In this document: piece by piece, positions 24,228-37,315 of the stretch
Position numbering within the stretch: the first letter of the stretch is position 1
How the letters are laid out: each line of letters opens with the position of its first letter
NCBI RefSeq assembly: GCF_041296385.1
Contig: NW_027183505.1
Location: 310,001 to 374,000, forward strand
Direction of reading: 5' to 3'
DNA length: 64,000 nucleotides
Origin: Aphelocoma coerulescens
Lineage: Eukaryota > Chordata > Aves > Passeriformes > Corvidae
Made by a program: the position numbers and the translations under genes
Notes under the pieces: model-generated
What the model saw: the letters and a program-made list of their open reading frames with translations, nothing else
What the model was told of the DNA's origin: nothing
Databases searched by the model: none

Positions 24228-26409
24228 AACACAATAGCTTGGCATAAGCATTGAGCAACAGCTGCTGAACACACCTGGCAACATCTGCTTGCATCAAAAG
24301 AGGGCTTCAAGCTGACAATGGCACCAGCAGCTTCCATCTGCAACAGAGACCCAGGAAAGGACAGGCTGTGCCGGTTTGGACAAATGTGGAGGAAAATATC
24401 CTCTGATAGAAGGCAGGTTACACCCAGCCCTCCCCCACCAGGTTTTTGGAAAAAAGAACTTTCCTGGGAAGAAAGTGAAAGAGATAAAAACTATTTTTTT
24501 AACAAACACACAGGAAAAGGATAGCAATGCTAAATATTAAAAGCTCTCGCTGTGCAGAGAAAGCTGGGATAATTTTAGAGTCCTTCTGTGTTTCGGTGGG
24601 GTCTCCTGAAACATCCATAGATAGCGAGGCCCGTGCAAAGAAATAGGGAGCGATTCTTGAGAGAAGTTTCAGAGCTCTTTCTTCTCCAGCCACATGGGCG
24701 GGGCACTGCCAAAGAACTGAGCAATCACAGCACAACCAGGGCCCTCCTCGCACAGGGCAACACAAAATAAGCAGTGCTGAACAGGATTAGGGCACATGTC
24801 AGCAGGGAGCAGGGAGACCCCCGTGCCCAGGCCATGCCTCTACCCCAGGGTCCCCTCTCCCATGACCTCATGGCAGGGGGGAGGAACCCCAACACTTCCG
24901 TAGGTGTAGTCTCTCTCCTCCTCCTTGCAGCTGGCTCATGGGCCCACATTCAGGGCCCCCACCTCGGGAGAAAATTCTCCCAATGTGCTCTGATGTTGAA
25001 AGAGTCAAGAAGAGAAGAAGGGAAAAAAACCCCCCGAAGTCCCAGGAAAACAAAGTTCAACTCTCCATCTCCCCCCAGAGAAAAGGAGCTGAAAACTGGC
25101 AAAAAAGAAACCAAGTTGCTTCCTCTGCTCTTGCTGCAAGCAGGATGCAGAGGAGTGTGTATGTGTGTCCTCGAAAAAACGCTCTGAGAAGTTTGTCCGG
25201 TTTTTTTCCTCTCCCCCCTCTCAGGCTCAGTTGAAAGGCACAGAAACGCACAAAGTTCACTTCTGGGCATAGAGCAGCAATAGGGGATACACATGATAAA
25301 GTCACCCCAAGACACAGGGACAGAGAATTCAGTGGAAAGACTCCGAGAATTCTGCTCCCAGAGATCATTCATTCCTGCTCACACTGACCCTTGTAGAAAG
25401 GGGACCTCGTTCCAGGCAGCCTGTACTGAGCATGTGGCTCCTGAGTGGGGTTTGTTGTTTAGGAAACCTGCTCCGGCTTTTCCATTCTTTCCTTCCAAAC
25501 AGGAAAACTTCTCCTGGGGCTGTGTGCAGGCAGAGCCCTGAGGAGAGCAGGTGGCACATGGTGCGCTGGGCTGGGACAGCCAGCTGCAGAGCTCAAGGGA
25601 AGAAGCCCAAAGTGTCACAATGGCTCCTTGCCTTCACATGCAACACCTGGGTCACAATGGTCTCCTTGATTCCATGAGGCCCCACTGTGTCAAAATGGCT
25701 CCTTGGTTCCATCAGGTTCCGCAGTGTCACCATGGTCTCCTTTGATCCGCACTGTCATCATGGACAATTGGTTCCATGAGGCCCCGCAGTGTCACAATGG
25801 TCCCTTGCTTCCATAGCTTTTACGTTGTAACAATGGACTCCTTGCTTCTATGAGCTAGCCTGCTTTTTGCAGAGGTGTCTTTGGTTCCAACAAGGCCCCG
25901 CTGTGTCTCAGTGCACCCTGGTTTCCATGTGGATGTGGAGTATCACAAAGGCTCCTTGGTTCCACCAGGTCCTGCTGTGTCACAATGGGTCCTGTGGTCC
26001 CTGAGGCCCTCCAAAGTCATTGTGGAGGCTTGCTTCCATGAGGTTCCATTATGTGCCAGTGGTCATCTTGGTTCCAGGAGTTTCCTTAGTGTCACAATGC
26101 TCTCCATGCTTCCATTAGGCCCTGCTTTGCCACAATGGTCCCCTTGTTTCCATGAGGCCCCGCTGTGTCACAATGGACCTATGGTTCCATGATGTTGCGT
26201 GGTGTCACCGTGCTCTTCTTGAATCCGCAGTTTAACCATGGACCATTGGTTCCATGCGGCCTGGCCGTGTCACAATGGGCTCCTTGATTCCATGATTCCC
26301 CACGGTGTCACAATGGAGCCTTGTTTCTAGGAGGTTCTGTACTGTCACAATTGCCTCCTTGATGCCATCAGCCCCTGCAGTGTCACAATGGCTCCTTGGT
26401 TCCATGAGG
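24228..26409 (+). repeat. Monomer U12, F form, 2,182 bp
   Basis: Shares GGATAGCAATG, CATAGATAGC and GAAATAGG with U6 and U19, but lacks the L-type tract seen in U6. It has GAAACGCAC, GACCTCG, T7 and CCTTCCAAAC (CCTTGCAAAC in U19). The block 25612-26409 has TCAAAATGG, AGCTTTTACG and the GCAGTTTAACC variant at its end. The CTCF-like motif at 25544-25557 is intact. Confidence 0.97.
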
Positions 26410-28595
26410 AACACAATAGCTTGGCATAAGCATTGAGCAACAGCTGCTGAACACACCTGGCAACATCTGCTTGCATCAAAAGAGGGCTTCAAGCTGACAA
26501 TGGCACCAGCAGCTTCCATCTGCAACAGAGACCCAGGAAAGGACAGGCTGCGCCGGTTTGAACAAATGTGGAGGAAAATATCCTCTGATAGAAGGCAGGT
26601 TACACCCAGCCATCCCCCACCAGGTTTGGGAAAAAAGAATTTTCCTGGGAAGAAAGTGAAAGAGAGAAAACCTCTTTTTTTAACAAACACACAGGAAAAG
26701 GATAACAATGCTAAATATTAAAACCTCTCGCTGTGCAGAGAAAGCTGGGATAATTTGAGAGTCCTTCCGTGTTTCGGTGGGGTCTCCTGAAACATCCATA
26801 GACAGCGAGGCCCGTGCAAAGAAACAGGGAGCGATTCTTGAGAGAAGTTTCAGAGCTCTTTCTTCTCCAGCCACATGGGCGGGGCACTGCCAAAGAACTG
26901 AGCAATCACGGCACAAGCAGGGCCCTCCTCGCACAAGGCAACACAAAATAAGCAGTGCTGAACAGGATTAGGGCACATGTGAGCAGGGAGCAGGGAGACC
27001 CCCCGTGCCCAGGCCATGCCTCTACCCCAGGGTCCCCTCTTCCCATGACCTCATGGCAGGGGGGAGGAACCCCAACACTTCCGTAGGTGTAGTCTCTCTC
27101 CTCCTCCTTGCAGCTGCCTCATGGGCCCACATTCAGGGCTCCCACCTGGGTAGAAAATTCTCCCAATGTGCTCTGATGTTGAAAGAGTCAAGAAGAGAAG
27201 AAGGGAAAAAAACCCCCGAAGTCCCAGGAGAACAAAGTTCAACTCTCCATCTCCCTCCAGAGAAAAGGAGCTGAAAACTGGCTAAAAAGAAACAAGGTTG
27301 TTTCCACCGCTCTTGCTGCAAGCAGGATGCAGAGGAGTGTGTATGTGTGTCCTTGAACAAACGCTCTGAGAAGTTTGTCCGTTTTTTTTTTTTCCTCTCT
27401 CCCCTCTCAGGCTCAGTTGAAAGGCACAGAAATGCACAAAGTTCACTTCTGGGCATAGAGCAGCAATAGGGGATACACATGATAAAGTCACCCCAAGACA
27501 CAGGGACAGAGAATTCAGTGGAAAGACTCCGAGAATTCTGCTCCCAGAGATCATTCATTCCTGCTCACACTGACCCTTGTAGAAAGGGGACATCGTTCCA
27601 GGCAGCCTGTACTGAGCATGTGGCTCCTGAGTGGGGTTTGCTGTTTAGGAAACCTGCTCCGGCTTTTCCATTCTTTCCTTCCAAACAGGAAAACTTCTCC
27701 TGGGGCTGTGTGCAGGCAGAGCCCTGAGGAGAGCAGGTGACACATGGTGCGCTGGGCTGGGACAGCCAGCTGCAGAGCTCAAGGGAAGAAGCCCAAAGTG
27801 TCACAATGGCTCCTTGCCTTCACATGCAACACCTGGGTCACAATGGTCTCCTTGATTCCATGAGGCCCCACTGTGTCACAATGGCTCCTTGGTTCCATCA
27901 GGTTCCGCAGTGTCACCATGGTCTCCTTTGATCCGCACTGTCATCATGGACAATTGGTTCCATGAGGCCCCGCAGTGTCACAATGGTCCCTTGCTTCCAT
28001 AGCTTTTACGTTGTAACAATGGACTCCTTGCTTCTATGAGCTAGCCTGCTTTTTGCAGAGGTGTCTTTGGTTCCAACAAGGCCCCGCTGTGTCTCAGTGC
28101 ACCCTGGCTTCCATGTGGATGTGGAGTATCACAAAGGCTCCTTGGTTCCACCAGGTCCTGCTGTGTCACAATGGGTCCTGTGGTCCCTGAGGCCCTCCAA
28201 AGTCATTGTGGAGGCTTGCTTCCATGAGGTTCCATTATGTGCCAGTGGTCATCTTGGTTCCAGGAGTTTCCTTAGTGTCACAATGCTCTCCATGCTTCCA
28301 TTAGGCCCTGCTTTGCCACAATGGTCCCCTTGTTTCCATGAGGCCCCGCTGTGTCACAATGGACCTATGGTTCCATGATGTTGCGTGGTGTCACCGTGCT
28401 CTTCTTGAATCCGCAGTTTAACCATGGACCATTGGTTCCATGCGGCCTGGCCGTGTCACAATGGGCTCCTTGATTCCATGATTCCCCACGGTGTCACAAT
28501 GGAGCCTTGTTTCTAGGAGGTTCTGTACTGTCACAATTGCCTCCTTGATGCCATCAGCCCCTGCAGTGTCACAATGGCTCCTTGGTTCCATGAGG
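26410..28595 (+). repeat. Monomer U13, L form, 2,186 bp (longest; last monomer of block A)
   Basis: L form with GCGCCGGTTTGAAC, T12, and the private CCAGGAGAACAAAG and GGTTTGCTG shared only with U20. The block 27798-28595 has no deletions, which together with T12 makes this the longest monomer. It lies directly before another L monomer (U14), marking the junction of the two 7-mer blocks. The CTCF-like motif at 27730-27743 is mutated (GGTGAC). Confidence 0.97.
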
Positions 28596-30774
28596 AACAC
28601 AATAGCTTGGCATAAGCATTGAGCAACAGCTGCTGAACACACCTGGCAACATCTGCTTGCATCAAAAGAGGGCTTCAAGCTGACAATGGCACCAGCAGCT
28701 TCCATCTGCAACAGAGACCCAGGAAAGGACAGGCTGCGCCGGTTTGAACAAATGTGGAGGAAAATATCCTCTGATAGAAGGCAGGTTACACCCAGCCATC
28801 CCCCACCAGGTTTGGGAAAAAAGAATTTTCCTGGGAAGAAAGTGAAAGAGAGAAAACCTCTTTTTTTAACAAACACACAGGAAAAGGATAACAATGCTAA
28901 ATATTAAAACCTCTCGCTGTGCAGAGAAAGCTGGGATAATTTGAGAGTCCTTCCGTGTTTCGGTGGGGTCTCCTGAAACATCCATAGACAGCGAGGCCCG
29001 TGCAAAGAAACAGGGAGCGATTCTTGAGAGAAGTTTCAGAGCTCTTTCTTCTCCAGCCACATGGGCGGGGCACTGCCAAAGAACTGAGCAATCACGGCAC
29101 AAGCAGGGCCCTCCTCGCACAAGGCAACACAAAATAAGCAGTGCTGAACAGGATTAGGGCACATGTGAGCAGGGAGCAGGGAGACCCCCCGTGCCCAGGC
29201 CATGCCTCTACCCCAGGGTCCCCTCTTCCCATGACCTCATGGCAGGGGGGAGGAACCCCAACACTTCCGTAGGTGTAGTCTCTCTCCTCCTCCTTGCAGC
29301 TGCCTCATGGGCCCACATTCAGGGCTCCCACCTGGGTAGAAAATTCTCCCAATGTGCTCTGATGTTGAAAGAGTCAAGAAGAGAAGAAGGGAAAAAAACC
29401 CCCGAAGTCCCAGGAAAACAAAGTTCAACTCTCCATCTCCCTCCAGAGAAAAGGAGCTGAAAACTGGCTAAAAAGAAACAAGGTTGTTTCCACCGCTCTT
29501 GCTGCAAGCAGGATGCAGAGGAGTGTGTATGTGTGTCCTTAAACAAACGCTCTGAGAAGTTTGTCCGTTTTTTTTTTTTCCTCTCTCCCCTCTCAGGCTC
29601 AGTTGAAAGGCACAGAAATGCACAAAGTTCACTTCTGGGCATAGAGCAGCAATAGGGGATACACATGATAAAGTCACCCCAAGACACAGGGACAGAGAAT
29701 TCAGTGGAAAGACTCCGAGAATTCTGCTCCCAGAGATCATTCATTCCTGCTCACACTGACCCTTGTAGCAAGGGGACATCGTTCCAGGCAGCCTGTACTG
29801 AGCATGTGGCTCCTGAGTGGGGTTTGTTGTTTAGGAAACCTGCTCCGGCTTTTCCATTCTTTCCTTCCAAACAGGAAAACTTCTCCTGGGGCTGTGTGCA
29901 GGCAGAGCCCTGAGGAGAGCAGGTGACACATGGTGCGCTGGGCTGGGACAGCCAGCTGCAGAGCTCAAGGGAAGAAGCCCAAAGTGTCACAATGGCTCCT
30001 TGCCTTCCCATGCAACACCTGGGTCACAATGGTCTCCTTGATTCCATGAGGCCCCACTGTGTCACAATGGCTCCTTGGTTCCATCAGGTTCCGCAGTGTC
30101 ACCATGGTCTCCTTTGATCCGCACTGTCATCATGGACAATTGGTTCCATGAGGCCCCGCAGTGTCACAATGGTCCCTTGCTTCCATAGCTTTTACGTTGT
30201 AACAATGGACTCCTTGCTTCTATGAGCTAGCCTGCTTTTTGCAGAGGTGTCTTTGGTTCCAACAAGGCCCCGCTGTGTCTCTGCACCCTGGCTTCCATGT
30301 GGATCTGGAGTATCACAAAGGCTCCTTGGTTCCACCAGGTCCTGCTGTGTCACAATGGGTCCTGTGGTCCCTGAGGCCCTCCAAAGTCATTGTGGAGGCT
30401 TGCTTCCATGAGGTTCCATTATGTGCCAGTGGTCATCTTGGTTCCAGGAGTTTCCTTCGTGTCACAATGCTCTCCATGCTTCCATTAGGCCCTGCTTTGC
30501 CACAATGGTCCCCTTGTTTCCATGAGGCCCCGCTGTGTCACAATGGACCTATGGTTCCATGATGTTGCGTGGTGTCACCGTGCTCTTCTTGAATCCGCAG
30601 TGTAACCATGGACCATTGGTTCCATGCAGCCGTGTCACAATGGGCTCCTTGATTCCATGATTCCCCACGGTGTCACAATGGAGCCTTGTTTCTAGGAGGT
30701 TCTGTACTGTCACAATTGCCTCCTTGATGCCATCAGCCCCTGCAGTGTCACAATGGCTCCTTGGTTCCATGAGG
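28596..30774 (+). repeat. Monomer U14, L form, 2,179 bp (partner of U7)
   Basis: At every diagnostic site I compared it matches U7, 15,269 bp upstream, including CCTTAAACAAAC, TGTAGCAAGG and CCTTCCCATGC. The block is 29984-30774 with both deletions. The CTCF-like motif at 29916-29929 is mutated in the same way as in U7. Confidence 0.97.
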
Positions 30775-32956
30775 AACACAATAGCTTGGCATAAGCATTG
30801 AGCAACAGCTGCTGAACACACCTGGCAACATCTGCTTGCATCAAAAGAGGGCTTCAAGCTGACAATGGCACCAGCAGCTTCCATCTGCAACAGAGACCCA
30901 GGAAAGGACAGGCTGTGCCGGTTTGGACAAATGTGGAGGAAAATATCCTCTGATAGAAGGCAGGTTACACCCAGCCCTCCCCCACCAGGTTTTTGGAAAA
31001 AAGAACTTTCCTGGGAAGAAAGTGAAAGAGATAAAAACTATTTTTTTAACAAACACACAGGAAAAGGATAACAATGCTAAATATTAAAAGCTCTCGCTGT
31101 GCAGAGAAAGCTGGGATAATTTGAGAGTCCTTCCGTGTTTCGGTGGGGTCTCCTGAAACATCCATAGACAGCGAGGCCCGTGCAAAGAAACAGGGAGCGA
31201 TTCTTGAGAGAAGTTTCAGAGCTCTTTCTTCTCCAGCCACATGGGCGGGGCACTGCCAAAGAACTGAGCAATCACAGCACAACCAGGGCCCTCCTCGCAC
31301 AGGGCAACACAAAATAAGCAGTGCTGAACAGGATTAGGGCACATGTCAGCAGGGAGCAGGGAGACCCCGTGCCCAGGCCATGCCTCTACCCCACGGTCCC
31401 CTCTCCCATGACCTCATGGCAGGGGGGAGGAACCCCAACACTTCCGTAGGTGCAGTCTCTCTCCTCCTCCTTGCAGCTGGCTCATGGGCCCACATTCAGG
31501 GCCCCCACCTCGGGAGAAAATTCTCCCAATGTGCTCTGATGTTGAAAGAGTCAAGAAGAGAAGAAGGGAAAAAAACCCCCAAAGTCCCAGGAAAACAAAG
31601 TTCAACTCTCCATCTCCCCCCAGAGAAAAGGAGCTGAAAACTGGCTAAAAAGAAACAAAGTTGCTTCCCTCTGCTCTTGCTGCAAGCAGGATGCAGAGGA
31701 GTGTGTATGTGTGTCCTTGAACAAACGCTCTGAGAAGTTTGTCCGGTTTTTTCTCCTCTCCTCCCTCTCAGGCTCAGTTGAAAGGCACAGAAATGCACAA
31801 AGTTCACTTCTGGGCATAGAGCAGCAATAGGGGATACACATGATAAAGTCACCCCAAGACACAGGGACAGAGAATTCAGTGGAAAGACTCCGAGAATTCT
31901 GCTCCCAGAGATCATTCATTCCTGCTCACACTGACCCTTGTAGAAAGGGGACATCGTTCCAGGCAGCCTGTACTGAGCATGTGGCTCCTGAGTGGGGTTT
32001 GTTGTTTAGGAAACCTGCTCCGGCTTTTCCATTCTTTCCTTGCAAACAGGAAAACTTCTCCTGGGGCTGTGTGCAGGCAGAGCCCTGAGGAGAGCAGGTG
32101 GCACATGGTGCGCTGGGCTGGGACAGCCAGCTGCAGAGCTCAAGGGAAGAAGCCCAAAGTGTCACAATGGCTCCTTGCCTTCACATGCAACACCTGGGTC
32201 ACAATGGTCTCCTTGATTCCATGAGGCCCCACTGTGTCACACTGGCTCCTTGGTTCCATCAGGTTCCGCAGTGTCACCATGGTCTCCTTTGATCCGCATT
32301 GTCATAATGGACAATTAGTTCCATGAGGCCCCGCAGTGTCACAATGGTCCCTTGCTTCCATAGGTTTGATGTTGTAACAATGGACTCCTTGCTTCTATGA
32401 GCTAGCCTGCTTTTTGCAGAGGTGTCTTTGGTTCCAACAAGGCCCCGCTGTGTCTCAGTGCACCCTGGCTTCCATGTGGATCTGGAGTATCACAAAGGCT
32501 CCTTGGTTCCACCAGGTCCTGCTGTGTCACAATGGGTCCTGTGGTCCCTGAGGCCCTCCAAAGTCATTGTGGAGGCTTGCTTCCATGAGGTTCCATTATG
32601 TGCCAGTGGTCATCTTGGTTCCAGGAGTTTCCTTAGTGTCACAATGCTCTCCATGCTTCCTTTAGGCCCTGCTTTGCCACAATGGTCCCCTTGTTTCCAT
32701 GAGGCCCCGCTGTGTCACAATGGACGTACGGTTCCATGATGTTGCGTGGTGTCACCGTGCTCTTCTTGAATCCGCAGTGTAACCATGGACCATTGGTTCC
32801 ATGCGGCCTGGCAGTGTCACAATGGGCTCCTTGATTCCATGATTCCCCACGGTGTCACAATGGAGCCTTGTTTCTAGGAGGTTCTGTACTGTGACAATTG
32901 TCTCCTTGATGCCATCAGCCCCTGCAGTGTCACAATGGCTCCTTGGTTCCATGAGG
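30775..32956 (+). repeat. Monomer U15, F form, 2,182 bp (partner of U8)
   Basis: Matches U8 at all sites compared (CCCCACGGTCCCC, GTGCAGTCTC, TCACACTGG, GTCATAATGG, ACGTACGG). The subrepeat block is 32159-32956. The CTCF-like motif at 32091-32104 is intact. Confidence 0.97.
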
Positions 32957-35132
32957 AACACAATAGCTTGGCATAAGCATTGAGCAACAGCTGCTGAACA
33001 CACCTGGCAACATCTGCTTGCATCAAAAGAGGGCTTCAAGCTGACAATGGCACCAGCAGCTTCCATCTGCAACAGAGACCCAGGAAAGGACAGGCTGTGC
33101 CAGTTTGGACAAATTTGGAGGAAAATATCCTCTGATAGAAGGCAGGTTACACCCAGCCATCCCCCACCAGGTTTGGGAAAAAAGAATTTTCCTGGGAAGA
33201 AAGTGAAAGAGAGAAAACCTCTTTTTTTAACAAACACACAGGAAAAGGATAACAATGCTAAATATTAAAACCTCTCGCTGTGCAGAGAAAGCTGGGATAA
33301 TTTGAGAGTCCTTCCGTGTTTCGGTGGGGTCTCCTGAAACATCCATAGACAGCGAGGCCCGTGCAAAGAAACAGGGAGCGATTCTTGAGAGAAGTTTCAG
33401 AGCTCTTTCTTCTCCAGCCACATGGGCGGGGCACTGCCAAAGAACTGAGCAATCACGGCACAAGCAGGGCCCTCCTCGCACAAGGCAACACAAAATAAGC
33501 AGTGCTGAACAGGATTAGGGCACATGTGAGCAGGGAGCAGGGAGACCCCCCCGTGCCCAGGCCATGCCTCTACCCCAGGGTCCCCTCTTCCCATGACCTC
33601 ATGGCAGGGGGGAGGAACCCCAACACTTCCGTAGGTGTAGTCTCTCTCCTCCTCCTTGCAGCTGCCTCATGGGCCCACATTCAGGGCTCCCACCTGGGTA
33701 GAAAATTCTCCCAATGTGCTCTGATGTTGAAAGAGTCAAGAAGAGAAGAAGGGAAAAAAACCCCCGAAGTCCCAGGAAAACAAAGTTCAACTCTCCATCT
33801 CCCTCCAGAGAAAAGGAGCTGAAAACTGGCTAAAAAGAAACAAGGTTGTTTCCACCGCTCTTGCTGCAAGCAGGATGCAGAGGAGTGTGTATGTGTGTCC
33901 TTGAACAAACGCTCTGAGAAGTTTGTCCGTTTTTTTTTTTTCCTCTCTCCCCTCTCAGGCTCAGTTGAAAGGCACAGAAATGCACAAAGTTCACTTCTGG
34001 GCATAGAGCAGCAATAGGGGATACACATGATAAAGTCACCCCAAGACACAGGGACAGAGAATTCAGTGGAAAGACTCCGAGAATTCTGCTCCCAGAGATC
34101 ATTCCTGCTCACACTGACCCTTGTAGAAAGGGGACATCGTTCCAGGCAGCCTGTACTGAGCATGTGGCTCCTGAGTGGGGTTTGTTGTTTAGGAAACCTG
34201 CTCCGGCTTTTCCATTCTTTCCTTCCAAACAGGAAAACTTCTCCTGGGGCTGTGTGCAGGCAGAGCCCTGAGGAGAGCAGGTGGCACATGGTGCGCTGGG
34301 CTGGGACAGCCAGCTGCAGAGCTCAAGGGAAGAAGCCCAAAGTGTCACAATGGCTCCTTGCCTTCACATGCAACACCTGGGTCACAATGGTCTCCTTGAT
34401 TCCATGAGGCCCCACTGTGTCACAATGGCTCCTTGGTTCCATCAGGTTCCGCAGTGTCACCATGGTCTCCTTTGATCCGCACTGTCATCATGGACAATTG
34501 GTTCCATGAGGCCCCGCAGTGTCACAATGGTCCCTTGCTTCCATAGCTTTTACGTTGTAACAATGGACTCCTTGCTTCTATGAGCTAGCCTGCTTTTTGC
34601 AGAGGTGTCTTTGGTTCCAACAAGGCCCCGCTGTGTCTCTGCACCCTGGCTTCCATGTGGATCTGGAGTATCACAAAGGCTCCTTGGTTCCACCAGGTCC
34701 TGCTGTGTCACAATGGGTCCTGTGGTCCCTGAGGCCCTCCAAAGTCATTGTGGAGGCTTGCTTCCATGAGGTTCCATTATGTGCCAGTGGTCATCTTGGT
34801 TCCAGGAGTTTCCTTAGTGTCACAATGCTCTCCATGCTTCCATTAGGCCCTGCTTTGCCACAATGGTCCCCTTGTTTCCATGAGGCCCCGCTGTGTCACA
34901 ATGGACCTATGGTTCCATGATGTTGCGTGGTGTCACCGTGCTCTTCTTGAATCCGCAGTGTAACCATGGACCATTGGTTCCATGCAGCCGTGTCACAATG
35001 GGCTCCTTGATTCCATGATTCCCCACGGTGTCACAATGGAGCCTTGTTTCTAGGAGGTTCTGTACTGTCACAATTGCCTCCTTGATGCCATCAGCCCCTG
35101 CAGTGTCACAATGGCTCCTTGGTTCCATGAGG
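32957..35132 (+). repeat. Monomer U16, L form, 2,176 bp (partner of U9)
   Basis: Same as U9 through the non-repetitive part. Inside the block (34342-35132) it differs at two linked sites: AGCTTTTACG instead of AGGTTTGATG near 34,540, and TTCCTTAGTGTC instead of TTCCTTCGTGTC near 34,820. The 2-bp and 5-bp deletions are shared. The CTCF-like motif at 34274-34287 is intact. Confidence 0.97.
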
Positions 35133-37315
35133 AACACAATAGCTTGGCATAAGCATTGAGCAACAGCTGCTGAACACACCTGGCAACATCTGCTTGCATC
35201 AAAAGAGGGCTTCAAGCTGACAATGGCACCAGCAGCTTCCATCTGCAACAGAGACCCAGGAAAGGACAGGCTGTGCCGGTTTGGACAAATGTGGAGGAAA
35301 ATATCCTCTGATAGAAGGCAGGTTACACCCAGCCCTCCCCCACCAGGTTTTTGGAAAAAAGAACTTTCCTGGGAAGAAAGTGAAAGAGATAAAAACTATT
35401 TTTTTAACAAACACACAGGAAAAGGATAACAATGCTAAATATTAAAAGCTCTCGCTGTGCAGAGAAAGCTGGGATAATTTGAGAGTCCTTCCGTGTTTCG
35501 GTGGGGTCTCCTGAAACATCCATAGACAGCGAGGCCCGTGCAAAGAAACAGGGAGCGATTCTTGAGAGAAGTTTCAGAGCTCTTTCTTCTCCAGCCACAT
35601 GGGCGGGGCACTGCCAAAGAACTGAGCAATCACAGCACAACCAGGGCCCTCCTCGCACAGGGCAACACAAAATAAGCAGTGCTGAACAGGATTAGGGCAC
35701 ATGTGAGAAGGGAGCAGGGAGACCCCGTGCCCAGGCCATGCCTCTACCCCAGGGTCCCCTCTCCCATGACCTCATGGCAGGGGGGAGGAACCCCAACACT
35801 TCCGTAGGTGCAGTCTCTCTCCTCCTCCTTGCAGCTGGCTCATGGGCCCACATTCAGGGCCCCCACCTCGGGAGAAAATTCTCCCAATGTGCTCTGATGT
35901 TGAAAGAGTCAAGAAGAGAAGAAGGGAAAAAAACCCCCCGAAGTCCCAGGAAAACAAAGTTCAACTCTCCATCTCCCCCCAGAGAAAAGGAGCTGAAAAC
36001 TGGCTAAAAAGAAACAAAGTTGCTTCCCTCTGCTCTTGCTGCAAGCAGGATGCAGAGGAGTGTGTATGTGTGTCCTTGAACAAACGCTCTGAGAAGTTTG
36101 TCCGGTTTTTTTTCCTCTCCCCCCTCTCAGGCTCAGTTGAAAGGCACAGAAATGCACAAAGTTCACTTCTGGGCATAGAGCAGCAATAGGGGATACACAC
36201 GATAAAGTCACCCCAAGACACAGGGACAGAGAATTCAGTGGAAAGACTCCGAGAATTCTGCTCCCAGAGATCATTCATTCCTGCTCACACTGACCCTTGT
36301 AGAAAGGGGACATCGTTCCAGGCAGCCTGTACTGAGCATGTGGCTCCTGAGTGGGGTTTGTTGTTTAGGAAACCTGCTCCGGCTTTTCCATTCTTTCCTT
36401 CCAAACAGGAAAACTTCTCCTGGGGCTGTGTGCAGGCAGAGCCCTGAGGAGAGCAGGTGGCACATGGTGCGCTGGGCTGGGACAGCCAGCTGCAGAGCTC
36501 AAGGGAAGAAGCCCAAAGTGTCACAATGGCTCCTTGCCTTCACATGCAACACCTGGGTCACAATGGTCTCCTTGATTCCATGAGGCCCCACTGTGTCACA
36601 ATGGCTCCTTGGTTCCATCAGGTTCCGCAGTGTCACCATGGTCTCCTTTGATCCGCACTGTCATCATGGACAATTGGTTCCATGAGGCCCCGCAGTGTCA
36701 CAATGGTCCCTTGCTTCCATAGGTTTGATGTTGTAACAATGGACTCCTTGCTTCTATGAGCTAGCCTGCTTTTTGCAGAGGTGTCTTTGGTTCCAACAAG
36801 GCCCCGCTGTGTCTCAGTGCACCCTGGCTTCCATGTGGATGTGGAGTATCACAAAGGCTCCTTGGTTCCACCAGGTCCTGCTGTGTCACAATGGGTCCTG
36901 TGGTCCCTGAGGCCCTCCAAAGTCATCGTGAAGGCTTGCTTCCATGAGGTTCCATTATGTGCCAGTGGTCATCTTGGTTCCAGGAGTTTCCTTAGTGTCA
37001 CAATGCTCTCCATGCTTCCTTTAGGCCCTGCTTTGCCACAATGGTCCCCTTGTTTCCATGAGGCCCTGCTGTGTCACAATGGACGTACGGTTCCATGATG
37101 TTGCGTGGTGTCACCGTGCTCTTCTTGAATCCGCAGTGTAACCATGGACCATTGGTTCCATGCGGCCTGGCAGTGTCACAATGGGCTCCTTGATTCCATG
37201 ATTCCCCACGGTGTCACAATGGAGCCTTGTTTCTAGGAGGTTCTGTACTGTGACAATTGTCTCCTTGATGCCATCAGCCCCTGCAGTGTCACAATGGCTC
37301 CTTGGTTCCATGAGG
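35133..37315 (+). repeat. Monomer U17, F form, 2,183 bp (partner of U10)
   Basis: Shares ACACACGATAAAG, T8, GTGAGAAGG and GAGGCCCTGCTG with U10. It differs at CCCCCCGAAG versus CCCCCAAAG, a 1-bp gain that raises the offset between the two 7-mer copies from 15,269 to 15,270. The block is 36518-37315. The CTCF-like motif at 36450-36463 is intact. Confidence 0.97.

Larger units (their letters stand above)
12730..28000 (+). repeat. 7-monomer higher-order block, copy A (approximate ends)
   Basis: U7-U13 with the end of U6, forming the L-F-L-F-L-F-L order. Every diagnostic variant recurs 15,269-15,270 bp downstream, including monomer-private ones (CCTTAAACAAAC in U7/U14, GTCTTTGAAC in U11/U18, GGTTTGCTG in U13/U20). 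Left of about 12.5 kb the correspondence is lost. The ends are approximate because flanking monomers are themselves alike; one mismatch (ACGTACGG versus ACCTATGG) lies near 13,095. Confidence 0.9.

Noticed and set aside
28300..28900. Transposon or retroviral insertion at the 7-mer block junction
   Set aside because: The junction between U13 and U14 is ordinary monomer-to-monomer sequence with no terminal repeats, target-site duplication or foreign DNA.
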